From DATKFM01 sp963810485 (lineage in GTDB: Bacteria; Pseudomonadota; Alphaproteobacteria; Dongiales; Dongiaceae), in NCBI GenBank assembly GCA_963810485.1, contig CAWENQ010000002.1:1-64000 (forward strand): DNA of 64,000 bases, read 5' to 3'. The notes beneath the pieces are model-generated. The model was not told where the DNA came from, made no database searches, and saw only the letters and a list, made by a program, of their open reading frames with translations. The position numbers and the translations under genes are program-made. Positions 17,642-25,986 of the stretch are shown here, piece after piece. Numbering within the stretch: the stretch's first letter is position 1; every line of letters begins with the position of its first letter.

Positions 17642-18106
17642 TCACTGACGCACGCCCCTGATGTAGACGGCGATGATGCTGTCGTCTCCAGGTTCGCGGC
17701 CGGGCGCGAGCGGCGTGATCTGCGCCTGGATGCATTTCCAGGTACCGCCTTCATAGAGATATGTGTCGGTGTAGGTCGACATCGCCGCGATCTCCTGCCC
17801 GCTGCGGCGGCAGATCTCCTTGTTCGTCGCGCGGACCAGCGCGGTGTTGCCGATAACGGTGATGAGCTCGTCGCGGACATCCCAATAGATGATGACTTCG
17901 GGATCGAACCCGGTGGCCCACTTCCTGAGATAGGCGGCGCGGTCGATGCGCGAACCGTCGCCCTGAATGCCGATGAATTCGGCGTGCAGCATCGCATCGT
18001 GCGACCTGACGTCGTTTCTGACGAAATTCTCGATGAACCGGGAGTTAAGCAAACTCAACTCCGTGAAGGCGCCGCGCGGCGATAGATAACTGACGGCAGA
18101 TGACAT
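17642..18106 (-). CDS. NTF2-like/SnoaL-type protein (DUF4440-like)
   Basis: 154 residues from the ATG at 18106 (ggga site). The cone-shaped NTF2-like fold is suggested by the order helix-helix (LLNSRFIENFVRNDVRSHDAML), the loop HAEFIGIQGDG, then strands ending in GNTALVRATN, STYTDTYLYEGGTWKCIQAQITPL. Proteins of this type bind or isomerise small hydrophobic ligands, or are inactive binding proteins. No catalytic residue can be fixed from sequence alone. It is divergent from the AraC regulator across 139 bases, so that regulator probably controls it. Confidence 0.7.
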   Translation of the reverse strand: MSSAVSYLSPRGAFTELSLLNSRFIENFVRNDVRSHDAMLHAEFIGIQGDGSRIDRAAYLRKWATGFDPEVIIYWDVRDELITVIGNTALVRATNKEICRRSGQEIAAMSTYTDTYLYEGGTWKCIQAQITPLAPGREPGDDSIIAVYIRGVRQ

Positions 18107-18245
18107 GGCGATTTCCCAATGTTTTCAGACAGGCGGCAGAGGCGAGCGCGGGGCTGCAACAGCCGGGCAGTTCCCCTCTTCATTCGCGCCGGAAGATGCC
18201 GGGGAAAAGGTTCCCTGGCTTGGGGAAAATTGCTAAGTTCCTGAC

Positions 18246-19118
18246 ATGAAAAATGAGAATGCAGCGAGTGAAGTGGACGCGCGCCTTGGCAGCGCGCCCG
18301 TGGCACGGCCGATGAGCGCCGGACAGCAATGGCGCGTCACCGAATATGTCTGCACGGCGGGTCCATCCGATCGCCCGTTCGAGGAGTCGCACGACCAAGT
18401 CACGATCGCCGCGGTCATCGAGGGATCGTTCAACTATCGCGGCGATACCGGCCGGGCGGTGCTGTATCCCGGCACCTTCCTGCTCGGCAATGCCCGCGCC
18501 TGTTACGAATGCGGGCACGACCACAGCACGGGAGACCGGTGCGTCGCCCTACAGTTCGATCCCCAGTACTTTTCCGAAGTGGCGGCGAGCATTGCCGGTT
18601 CGAGCAGGTTCACGTTCCCCACCGCCGCGCTCCCGGCCATACCACGCGTCATGCCCTGGCTGGTGTGGGCAGAAGCGCGGGCAGCAAGCGCCGACGATCT
18701 GGAGATCGACGAGACGGTGCCCCGCCTCCTGGAGACGGTGATCGAAAGTTTGTCAGGCCCGGCGCGACGCCCCACCCGCGTGTCGGCCCGCGACGAACGG
18801 CGGGTGCGCGACGTACTCAGCTACATTGAGGTCCACGCCGAGGAATCCCTGAACCTGAACCTGCTGGCCGGCATCGCCGCCATGAGCAAGTACCATTTTC
18901 TCCGCACCTTCCGTCACACCGTCGGCATGACGCCCCACCAGTTCCTGCTCAGCGTACGGATGCGGCGGGCGGCGGTGCGCCTGGCGACGACCGCCGAGCC
19001 GGTATCGGCGATCGCGTTCGGGACCGGCTTCGGTGACCTCTCGACCTTCAATGCCCGGTTCCGCGACGCCTTCGGCGTCAGCCCGACCGCCTATCGGAGA
19101 CAGCAGCGGGCCGCTTAG
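18246..19118 (+). CDS. AraC-family transcriptional regulator
   Basis: 290 residues. An N-terminal cupin-like ligand domain (about 20-150; SHDQVTIAAVIEGSFNYRG and a Cys-containing segment ACYECGHDH) is followed by a C-terminal pair of helix-turn-helix motifs at about 185-288. The first is LNLNLLAGIAAMSKYHFLRTFRHTVG; the second is PVSAIAFGTGFGDLSTFNARFRDAFGVSPTAYRR, the AraC signature. It is divergently transcribed from the NTF2-like gene, the usual arrangement for a local activator. The inducer is unknown. The two close Cys and two His (CxxxHxH) could bind metal or sense redox (inference). Confidence 0.9.
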   Translation: MKNENAASEVDARLGSAPVARPMSAGQQWRVTEYVCTAGPSDRPFEESHDQVTIAAVIEGSFNYRGDTGRAVLYPGTFLLGNARACYECGHDHSTGDRCVALQFDPQYFSEVAASIAGSSRFTFPTAALPAIPRVMPWLVWAEARAASADDLEIDETVPRLLETVIESLSGPARRPTRVSARDERRVRDVLSYIEVHAEESLNLNLLAGIAAMSKYHFLRTFRHTVGMTPHQFLLSVRMRRAAVRLATTAEPVSAIAFGTGFGDLSTFNARFRDAFGVSPTAYRRQQRAA

Positions 19119-19138
19119 GCGATCGGGCGAACTTCGCT

Positions 19139-19930
19139 TTAGTGCTTCTTGTACTGCGTGGCGCCGAAGAGGATTTCCTTGGCTTTGTCGTCCATGGGCG
19201 CGGTGCGGACTTTTTCGGCGAGGATCTTGAGGCCGCGCTGGACGGCGGGGCGGGCGGCGATCGCGTCGCGCCAGCGTTTCAGATTGGGGTAGTCGTCGAC
19301 ATTGACGCCGTGGCGATCCGGAAAGCGCAGCCAGGGCCAGACCGCCATGTCGGCGATAGAGTAGGCTCCGGCGAGGTAGGGCACCTTGCCCAGTCGCTTG
19401 TCCATCACGCCATAGAGGCGGTTGGCCTCGTTGGTGTAGCGGTTGAGGGCGTAAGGGATCTTTTCCGGCGCGTAGTTGCGGAAATGGCCCGCCTGGCCAA
19501 GCATCGGCCCGATGTTGCCCATCTGGAACATCAGCCACTGGATCACGTCGTGGCGGCCGCGCTCGGTCTTCGGCAGGAACTTGCCGGTCTTCTCCGCGAG
19601 GTAGAGCAGGATGGCGCCGAACTCAAAGAGCGAATAGGGCTTGCCGCCGGGACCGTTGCGGTCGGTGACCGCCGGAATCTTGTTGTTGGGGCTGATGGCC
19701 AGGAACTCCGGCTTGAACTGGTCGCCGGCGCTGATGTCCACGTAATGGCTGGTATAGGGCAGCTTGGCCTCTTCCAGGAAGATCGACACCTTGTAGCCGT
19801 TCGGCGTGGTGTCGGTGAAGAGGTCGATCATCTCCGCCTTCTTTGCTGGCACTTTCTTCGCGGTAACCTTGCGCGCGGTCTTTTTCGCCTTGGCGCCACG
19901 AGCCGCGGCGCGCTTTGCTTTCCTCGCCAT
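19139..19930 (-). CDS. Glutathione S-transferase with Lys/Ala-rich N-terminal tail
   Basis: 263 residues. From residue 34 (MIDLFTDTTPNGYKVSIFLEE) it is a YfcG/YghU-type nucleophile-lacking glutathione transferase: thioredoxin fold with SPNNKIPAVTD and the Glu-Phe substrate motif LFEFGAILLYLAEK, then the all-helical domain (IGPMLGQAGHF, YSIADMAVWPWL). Such enzymes reduce disulfides or peroxides with glutathione. Residues 1-33 are unusual: about 14 of 33 are Lys or Arg in AKKTARKVTAKK-type repeats, like histone H1 tails. The ATG at 19930 lacks a strong site, and the internal ATG at 19831 would give the tail-less protein. It is convergent with the AraC gene. Confidence 0.85.
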   Translation of the reverse strand: MARKAKRAAARGAKAKKTARKVTAKKVPAKKAEMIDLFTDTTPNGYKVSIFLEEAKLPYTSHYVDISAGDQFKPEFLAISPNNKIPAVTDRNGPGGKPYSLFEFGAILLYLAEKTGKFLPKTERGRHDVIQWLMFQMGNIGPMLGQAGHFRNYAPEKIPYALNRYTNEANRLYGVMDKRLGKVPYLAGAYSIADMAVWPWLRFPDRHGVNVDDYPNLKRWRDAIAARPAVQRGLKILAEKVRTAPMDDKAKEILFGATQYKKH

Positions 19931-20019
19931 GTGTTGGATCCCCGGTTGTCAGTGTTCAGTTCTGGGCTTGAGACGAAACATGTTGCTTCGCCGCTGAAAG
20001 CGCAAGGGCGTGAATCCTC

Positions 20020-20994
20020 CTACTTCGGCACCCAGCGATGAAGCATCCGCGGCGTAACACGCGCCATGATGGCGCCGCCGCCGGCCAGCAGGTTGTAGGC
20101 GAGACCCAATAGATAGGCGACGGCGGCACCGCCGGCGCCGAGATCAACGGCGCGATGCTGGGTGACGATGCGGCGGTGGGTCTCGCGTAGGCGCTTTGCG
20201 GCGGCGCCGATGACTTGCGGGAAACTCTGCCGCTGCAGGCGGTCGGCGAGCAGTAGATCGTCATGGCCGCGCCAGATGCCGCGCACGAAGAACTGGCCGA
20301 GCCCCGCCGGCGGCGGATGATTGACCCGGGCGGCAAGCTGCTGATGGATGTCGACGCCCCGGGCAAACAGATCGCGCGATAACAGGCGGCAATTGCCGCG
20401 ATGCATCTCCTCGTCGGGATATGGATGGCACAGGAAGAGTTTGCGACGGAAGGCCGCGTTGTTGGCGAAGGCGTGCTTGACCTTTATTAGGCCGCTCTCG
20501 CCACGTCGGAGCGGGAAGACCCAGAACAGCGCCGCCGATTTGGCGTAGAGCGTGTCCGGGCCGATATAGGTCTGGCCGGTGACGACCTCGATTTTCGCGT
20601 CAAGGAATGGCGTCAGCATGGCCTCAAGCCAGCCCGGCTCGGGGATCACGTCGCAATCCAGCAGGATCACGATCTCACCCGTCGCGGCGCCGGCACCGGC
20701 GTTCTTAAGCTGGTAATAGCCCATGCCCTCAACGGGCAGCAGCCGGAGGACGCAAAGGCCGTCGGGTGCGGCGAGGCTGTCATTCAGGCAACGCTCGATG
20801 ACCTGGGGATCGATGCGCAGTCGGTCATAGACGAAGATGATCGCGGGCGGTTCGGCAAAGCGCGGCCGGAGTTCCGCGAGCTGCAGCCGCAGCGCCGCCA
20901 ACATGCGCCTCGTGCGCTCCAGATCGGCCCAGCGGGCGTTCTCCCACTCGACGACGATGGAGAATGTGGGCAGCGATTCGGCGGCCTGCGGCAT
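20020..20994 (-). CDS. Family 2 glycosyltransferase
   Basis: 324 residues from the ATG at 20994, preceded by agggag; the frame is open 51 codons further but without a site. The GT-A fold is shown by TFSIVVEWENARW at the start, the loop KNAGAGAATGEIVILLDCDVIPEPGWLE with the DxD-type metal motif near 110-130, and ANNAAFRRKLF near 185. The C-terminus (280-310) has a hydrophobic stretch AVAYLLGLAYNLLAGGGAIMA, a likely membrane anchor. It probably adds a sugar to a lipid-linked or envelope glycan; donor and acceptor are unknown. It is divergent from the aminotransferase. Confidence 0.8.
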   Translation of the reverse strand: MPQAAESLPTFSIVVEWENARWADLERTRRMLAALRLQLAELRPRFAEPPAIIFVYDRLRIDPQVIERCLNDSLAAPDGLCVLRLLPVEGMGYYQLKNAGAGAATGEIVILLDCDVIPEPGWLEAMLTPFLDAKIEVVTGQTYIGPDTLYAKSAALFWVFPLRRGESGLIKVKHAFANNAAFRRKLFLCHPYPDEEMHRGNCRLLSRDLFARGVDIHQQLAARVNHPPPAGLGQFFVRGIWRGHDDLLLADRLQRQSFPQVIGAAAKRLRETHRRIVTQHRAVDLGAGGAAVAYLLGLAYNLLAGGGAIMARVTPRMLHRWVPK

Positions 20995-21134
20995 CGGCAA
21001 CTCCCTTGCGGCAGCAGAGTAGATCGCGGATTCGCACGGCGCCGCAAGAACCAGACGGCCGCTCGCGGATTGCGCCGGAAGCAAATTCGCGGCTAGATAC
21101 AGACTAACCAGTCGACAAGCATACGGTATGTTCC

Positions 21135-22268
21135 ATGCGCCCCTCACCCTTCAAGATCGAACGTTACTACGCCAAGTACGAATTTTCCGCGCCCTACCTG
21201 ATTTCGGGTTCGGACTGCGAGTCACTGACCATCGGCGAGCTGCTGGCACTGGAGCCGGACGCGACCGACAAGTTCCTGCATCAACGGCTGGGCTATACGG
21301 AATCGCCGGGGGCACCCGCGCTGCGGGCGGAGATCACGCGGCTGTATCGAGGGATCGCTCCGGAGCAGGTGCTGGTCCATACCGGCGCGGTGGAGCCGAT
21401 CGCCAACTTCATGCAGGCGGTACTGGAGCCCGGCGATGCCGTGATCGTGCAGACGCCGCACTATCAGGCGCTGTCGGAGATCGCCCGCAGCATCGGCTGC
21501 GACATCGTGCCCTGGCTGGCGCGGGAAGAGCATGGTTGGGCGCCCGATCTGGACGAGATGCCGAAGCTGATCACGGCCAAGACGCGGGCTGTGATCGTCA
21601 ACCTGCCGCACAACCCGACCGGCTATCTCATGACGGCGGGCGAGCATGCGCGGCTGGTGGAGATCTGCCGGGCGGCGGGGCTGCTGCTGTTCTCCGACGA
21701 AGTGTACCGGGAGCTGGAGCATGATGCCGCCGATACCCTGCCCGCCGCCTGCGATCTTTATGAGAACGCGGTGAGCCTGGGCGTGATGTCCAAGACCTAC
21801 GGCCTGCCGGGACTGCGCATCGGCTGGGTCGCCACGCGCAACGGCGATGTGCTGGACCGCATGGCCATGCTCAAGGACTACACGTCGATGTGCAACAGCG
21901 CGCCCAGCGAGTTCCTGGCGACACTGGCGCTGCGGCATCGCGCCGGCATCGTCATGCGCAACCGCGGCATCGTGCTGGCGAACATGAAACTGCTCGACGG
22001 ATTTTTCGCGCGTTACGCACACCTGTTCTCCTGGGTGCGGCCGCGGGCCGGGTCGATCGCCTTTCCGCGGCTGAAGCTGGACATGGATGTGGAGCAGTTT
22101 GCGCTCGATGCGATCAAGCGAGCCGGCGTGACCCTATTGCCGAGCACGACCTACAACTATGGGAATTCGCATTTCCGCATCGGCTTCGGCCGCAAATCGC
22201 TGCCGGATTTCCTGCCGCATTTCGAACGCTACCTCGACGAGCATCATGGGGGCGCGAAGGCGGCTTAG
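21135..22268 (+). CDS. Class I/II PLP-dependent aminotransferase
   Basis: 377 residues of fold-type I. Motifs: VHTGAVEPIANFMQAV (cofactor phosphate loop), VNLPHNPTGYLM with the Asn that contacts PLP, LLLFSDEVYRELE (the Asp that pairs with the pyridine N) and VMSKTYGLPGLRIGW with the Schiff-base Lys near 220. The carboxylate-binding Arg is in NSHFRIGFGR. The N-terminus (PSPFKIERYYAKYEFSAPYL) is typical of a subgroup related to capreomycidine-synthase-like aminotransferases rather than AspC. Substrate is unknown. It is a single gene, divergent from the glycosyltransferase and followed by a family C repeat. Confidence 0.82.
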   Translation: MRPSPFKIERYYAKYEFSAPYLISGSDCESLTIGELLALEPDATDKFLHQRLGYTESPGAPALRAEITRLYRGIAPEQVLVHTGAVEPIANFMQAVLEPGDAVIVQTPHYQALSEIARSIGCDIVPWLAREEHGWAPDLDEMPKLITAKTRAVIVNLPHNPTGYLMTAGEHARLVEICRAAGLLLFSDEVYRELEHDAADTLPAACDLYENAVSLGVMSKTYGLPGLRIGWVATRNGDVLDRMAMLKDYTSMCNSAPSEFLATLALRHRAGIVMRNRGIVLANMKLLDGFFARYAHLFSWVRPRAGSIAFPRLKLDMDVEQFALDAIKRAGVTLLPSTTYNYGNSHFRIGFGRKSLPDFLPHFERYLDEHHGGAKAA

Positions 22269-22302
22269 GCGCAGTACATTTTTCAGATAAGGAAAATCGA
22301 AT

Positions 22303-22479
22303 CGCCCCCCTTGAGGGGGCGGTCGCGAGCGTCAGCGAGCGGGTGGGGGGTCGGCTGGGTATCGATCAGAGCGAGCGATTTCGCTTCAGCTTTCGCCTAT
22401 GCATTCGTCTTTGAGACCCCCCTCCTAACTCATCTCGCTCTCGCTCGATGAGCCATCCTCCCCCTCAAGGGGGGAGGAT
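22303..22479. repeat. Palindromic repeat (family C, copy 1)
   Basis: Two GC-rich palindromes, gcccccc-ttga-gggggc at 22304-22320 and cctccccctcaaggggggagg at 22457-22477, flank about 135 bases that contain further complementary words (gcgagcgtcagcgagc; catctcgctc...gatgagcc). A similar element is at 55147-55336. It sits between two convergent genes and may act as a bidirectional transcript end. Confidence 0.65.
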
Positions 22480-22491
22480 TGGGTTGCGAGA

Positions 22492-23964
22492 TTACCCCTG
22501 CAACTTCTTCTTCAGCAAATCGTTGAGCATCGCGGGGTTGGCCTTGCCGGCCATGGCGCGCATGACTTGGCCGACGAAGAAGCCGAACAGCTTGTCCTTG
22601 CCGGCGCGGTACTCCGCCACCTTGTCGGCGTTGGCGGCCATGATCTCGGCGATCTTCTTCTCGATCTCGCCGGTGTCGGTGACCTGGCGCAGGCCCTTGT
22701 CTTCGACGATGGCGGCGGCTTCCTTGCCGCTCTCGAACATTTCCGCGAAGACGTCCTTGGCGATGCGGCCGGAGATGGTGTTGTCGCCGATGAGATCGAT
22801 CAGGCCGCCGAGGGCCTTGGCGGTAACAGGCGACTCCGTGATGCCCTTGCCGGCCTTGTTGAGGAGGCCGAACAGCTCGCTGGTCATCCAGTTGGCAGCG
22901 ATCTTCGCGTCGCGCTTTCCGCCGCTCAGCACTTCCTCGTAGAACGCCGCGGTCTCTTTCTCGCCCACCAGCACACCGGCGTCGTAGGCGGAGAGGCCGT
23001 ATTCCTTCATGAACCGCGCCTTCTTCGGATCCGGCAGCTCGGGCATGGCGGATTTGATCTTCTCCACCCAGGCCTGTTCGAACTCCAGCGGCAGCAGATC
23101 GGGATCGGGGAAGTAGCGATAATCGTGGGCGTGCTCCTTCGAGCGCATGGGGCGGGTGATGCCCTTGTTGGCGTCGAACAGGCGAGTCTCCTGCTTGATC
23201 TCGCCGCCGTCCTCCAGCACCTCGATCTGGCGCCGCGCCTCGTACTCGATGGCCTGCTGCACATAGCGGATGGAGTTGACGTTCTTGATCTCGCAGCGCG
23301 TGCCCAGGGGCGCACCGGGCTTCCGCACGCTGACATTGACGTCGCAGCGCATGGAGCCCTCCTCCATGTTGCCGTCGCAGGTCTCGAGATAGCGCAGGAT
23401 GGAGCGCAGCTTCTTCAGATAGGCCGCCGCTTCTTCGGAGGTGCGCATGTCCGGCTCCGATACGATCTCCATCAGCGCCACGCCGGAGCGGTTGAGATCG
23501 ATGTAGGTCTTGGTCGGATGCTGGTCATGGAGGCTCTTGCCCGCGTCCTGCTCCAGATGCAGGCGGGTGATGCCGACTTCGCGGGTCCTGCCTTCGGGCA
23601 AATCGAGGACGATCGTGCCCTTGCCAACCACCGGCTGGGTAAACTGGGAGATCTGATAGCCGGCGGGCAGGTCGGCGTAGAAGTAGTTCTTGCGGTCGAA
23701 CACCGAGCGCAGATTGATCTGCGCGTTCAAGCCCAGGCCGGTACGCACCGCCTGCTCGACGCAGATCTCATTGATCACGGGCAGCATGCCCGGGAAGGCC
23801 GCGTCCACCAGGCTGACCTGCGTGTTCGGCTCGGCGCCGAATTCGGTCGCGGCGCCGGAGAACAGCTTGGATTTGGAGATCACCTGGGCGTGCACCTCAA
23901 GCCCGAGGATGACTTCCCAGGCACCGGTGCGGCCTTCGATCAGATTTCCATTTGAGTCAGACAT
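22492..23964 (-). CDS. gatB: Asp-tRNA(Asn)/Glu-tRNA(Gln) amidotransferase subunit B
   Basis: 490 residues, full length. GatB is the kinase/transferase subunit: it phosphorylates the tRNA-bound Asp or Glu and, with ammonia from GatA, makes the amide. Seen are WEVILGLEVHAQV at the start, the DRKNYFYADLPAGYQISQ core, the EIVSEPDMRTSEEA segment, CDVNVSVRKPG, and the C-terminal tRNA-binding tail (YqeY-like) from about 340 to FFVGQVMRAMAGKANPAML. It is third in gatC-gatA-gatB, separated from gatA by 125 bases that hold a family A repeat. Presence of GatCAB implies indirect charging of tRNA-Asn and/or tRNA-Gln, consistent with the AspRS at 56.5 kb. Confidence 0.96.
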   Translation of the reverse strand: MSDSNGNLIEGRTGAWEVILGLEVHAQVISKSKLFSGAATEFGAEPNTQVSLVDAAFPGMLPVINEICVEQAVRTGLGLNAQINLRSVFDRKNYFYADLPAGYQISQFTQPVVGKGTIVLDLPEGRTREVGITRLHLEQDAGKSLHDQHPTKTYIDLNRSGVALMEIVSEPDMRTSEEAAAYLKKLRSILRYLETCDGNMEEGSMRCDVNVSVRKPGAPLGTRCEIKNVNSIRYVQQAIEYEARRQIEVLEDGGEIKQETRLFDANKGITRPMRSKEHAHDYRYFPDPDLLPLEFEQAWVEKIKSAMPELPDPKKARFMKEYGLSAYDAGVLVGEKETAAFYEEVLSGGKRDAKIAANWMTSELFGLLNKAGKGITESPVTAKALGGLIDLIGDNTISGRIAKDVFAEMFESGKEAAAIVEDKGLRQVTDTGEIEKKIAEIMAANADKVAEYRAGKDKLFGFFVGQVMRAMAGKANPAMLNDLLKKKLQG

Positions 23965-23984
23965 TGTGCGGTTCCACGAATGAA

Positions 23985-24086
23985 TTCACCACAAAGTCAC
24001 AAAGATCACGAAGCGGGCGTTGCGTACGAATTCTCTGTGCTTCCATTTTTGCAGCAGTCTTTGTGGGCTTTGTGACTTTGTGGTGC
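23985..24086. repeat. Inverted-repeat element (family A, copy 2) inside the gat operon
   Basis: The left arm from 23985 reads ttcaccacaaagtcacaaag, then atcacgaag. The right arm at about 24058-24086 reads gtctttgtgggctttgtgac, then tttgtggtgcaa. It is an imperfect inverted repeat, clearly related to the perfect pair at 7960-8104. It lies between gatA and gatB, both read from the minus strand, so it is transcribed with them and would fold as an mRNA hairpin. Confidence 0.75.
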
Positions 24087-24089
24087 AAC

Positions 24090-25559
24090 TTACTTAGCTC
24101 CTGGCTTCGCCGTGAAGCCGGCCGACCTCTCCAGCACTTGCCCCACCTTCAGCACCGTCTCCTCATCGAACGCCTTGCCGATGAGCTGCAGACCCAGCGG
24201 CAGGCCCTCGGCGGACAAACCCGCGGGCACCGAAATCCCCGGCAGACCCGCGAGATTTACCGTCACGGTAAACACGTCGTTCAGATACATGGCGATGGGA
24301 TCGTCCATCTTCTCGCCCGCGGCGAAGGCAGCCGAGGGCGTCGAGGGTGTGAGGATGATGTCCACCTTCTTGAACGCGTCGGTGAAATCGTTGGCGATCA
24401 GCGCCCGCACCTTCTGCGCCTTCAGGTAATAGGCGTCGTAGTAGCCGGCGGAGAGCACGTAGGTGCCGATGAGGATGCGGCGGCGCACTTCCTTGCCGAA
24501 GCCGGCGGCGCGTGTGTTCTCGTACTGCTCGTCGAGACTCTCGCCCGGTACCCGCAGGCCGAAGCGCACGCCGTCATAACGGGCCAGGTTCGAGGAGGCC
24601 TCGGCCGGCGCGATGATATAATAGGTGGGCAGCGCGTACTTGGTGTGCGGCAGGGAGATGTCGACGATCTGCGCGCCCGCGCGCTTCAGCCACTCCACGC
24701 CGTCGGCCCAGAGCTTGTCGATTTCCGGCGCCATGCCGTCGAGGCGGTACTCCTTGGGGATGCCGACCTTGAGTCCCTTGATGTCGCCGGTCAGCGCCTT
24801 GCGGTAATCGGGCACCGGCACGTTGATCGAGGTCGAGTCCTTGGGATCGTGGCCGGCCATCGCCTGCAGCATGATCGCCGCATCTTCCACGGTGCGGGTC
24901 ATCGGCCCCGCCTGATCCAGGGACGAGGCGAAGGCGACGATGCCCCAGCGGGAGCAGCGGCCATAGGTCGGCTTGATGCCGACGATGCCGGTAAAGGCGG
25001 CCGGCTGCCTGATCGAACCGCCGGTGTCGGTGCCGGTGGCGCCGAGCGCGATGCGCGCCGCGACCGCCGCCGCCGAACCACCGGAGGAACCGCCGGGCAC
25101 CAGCGGCCGGTTGTCGCCCTTCCGCGTCCAGGGATTGTTCACATAGCCGTAGTGGCTGGTCATGTTGGAGGAGCCCATGGCGAACTCGTCCATGTTCACC
25201 TTGCCCAGCATCACCGCACCCGCCTTCCAGAGATTGGCGGTGACCGTGGATTCATAGGTCGGCTTGAAGCCGTCGAGGATATGCGAGCCGGCTGTGGTGA
25301 GCACGCCTTCGGTGCAGAACAGATCCTTGATCGCCAGCGGCACGCCGTCCAGCAGCCCGGCGTCGCCCTTGGCGCGGCGTGCGTCCGACGCCGACGCCAT
25401 TGCCAACGCCTTGTCAGGCGTCTCCGTGACGAAGGCGTTGAGCGTGCGGGCGGCTTCGACGGCCTTTACGTGAGCGGCCGTCAGTTCCTTTGACGAGAAC
25501 TGCTTCTTCGCCATGCCGTCCAGCGCGCCGGCGATGGTGAGATCGGTGAGCGCGGTCAT
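24090..25559 (-). CDS. gatA: Asp-tRNA(Asn)/Glu-tRNA(Gln) amidotransferase subunit A
   Basis: 489 residues from the ATG at 25559, which shares bases with the gatC stop (TAATG). It is an amidase-signature glutaminase that feeds ammonia to GatB. The Ser-cisSer-Lys triad is visible: Lys in GVPLAIKDLF near 79, the cis-Ser in GGSSGGSAAAVAA near 154, and the nucleophile Ser in GATGTDTGGSIRQPAAF near 178. The C-terminal half (YYDAYYLKAQKVRALI, NLAGLPGISVPAG, LPLGLQLIGK) is standard. Translational coupling to gatC is likely. Confidence 0.96.
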   Translation of the reverse strand: MTALTDLTIAGALDGMAKKQFSSKELTAAHVKAVEAARTLNAFVTETPDKALAMASASDARRAKGDAGLLDGVPLAIKDLFCTEGVLTTAGSHILDGFKPTYESTVTANLWKAGAVMLGKVNMDEFAMGSSNMTSHYGYVNNPWTRKGDNRPLVPGGSSGGSAAAVAARIALGATGTDTGGSIRQPAAFTGIVGIKPTYGRCSRWGIVAFASSLDQAGPMTRTVEDAAIMLQAMAGHDPKDSTSINVPVPDYRKALTGDIKGLKVGIPKEYRLDGMAPEIDKLWADGVEWLKRAGAQIVDISLPHTKYALPTYYIIAPAEASSNLARYDGVRFGLRVPGESLDEQYENTRAAGFGKEVRRRILIGTYVLSAGYYDAYYLKAQKVRALIANDFTDAFKKVDIILTPSTPSAAFAAGEKMDDPIAMYLNDVFTVTVNLAGLPGISVPAGLSAEGLPLGLQLIGKAFDEETVLKVGQVLERSAGFTAKPGAK

Positions 25560-25846
25560 TACTCCACCACCTTCGGCACCAGGAAAAATCCATGGGCCTG
25601 TTCCGGCGCATTGGCCAGGATCTTGTCGCGGCAATTGCCGTCGGTGATCTCGTCTTTGCGGCGCGGCAGGGTAACGCGCACGGCGCCGGTCATCGGCTCC
25701 ACCTTGGAGGTGTCGACCTCGCCGAGCTGCTCCACCCAATGGATGATCGTGTCCAGTTCCTTGGCCATGGCATCGAGATCGCCTTCCGGCACCTTGATGC
25801 GGGCGAGCGTTGCAATATGGGCCACGGTCTTGCGATCGAGCGGCAT
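25559..25846 (-). CDS. gatC: Asp-tRNA(Asn)/Glu-tRNA(Gln) amidotransferase subunit C
   Basis: 95 residues, normal length. GatC is the small belt that wraps GatA onto GatB. The helical start (DRKTVAHIATLARIKVPEGDLDAMAKELDTIIHWVEQLGEVDT) and the middle motif VEPMTGAVRVTLPRRKDEITDG are characteristic, ending HGFFLVPKVVE. It is the first gene of the operon; its stop overlaps the gatA start. Confidence 0.94.
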   Translation of the reverse strand: MPLDRKTVAHIATLARIKVPEGDLDAMAKELDTIIHWVEQLGEVDTSKVEPMTGAVRVTLPRRKDEITDGNCRDKILANAPEQAHGFFLVPKVVE

Positions 25847-25986
25847 TTTCCTGGAGTTCCCGGCGATGTCATTGGTTAATTTGGCGCGCGGAAATTAGCA
25901 TCGGCGGCCCTTGGTCGCAACCCGCGGAAGCGTCAGAAACCTTTCCTTAAGGGTTTGGTAAGTGGGCCTGGGCTAAGCAATTAGCC

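Noticed and set aside
22567..23955. Long plus-strand frame opposite gatB
   Set aside because: An antisense shadow of gatB with no start signal or recognisable domain.
25947..25961. CtrA-like site TTAA-N7-GTAA upstream of the histidine-rich membrane protein
   Set aside because: One mismatch to an eight-base consensus is expected often by chance, and the gene has no known cell-cycle link.
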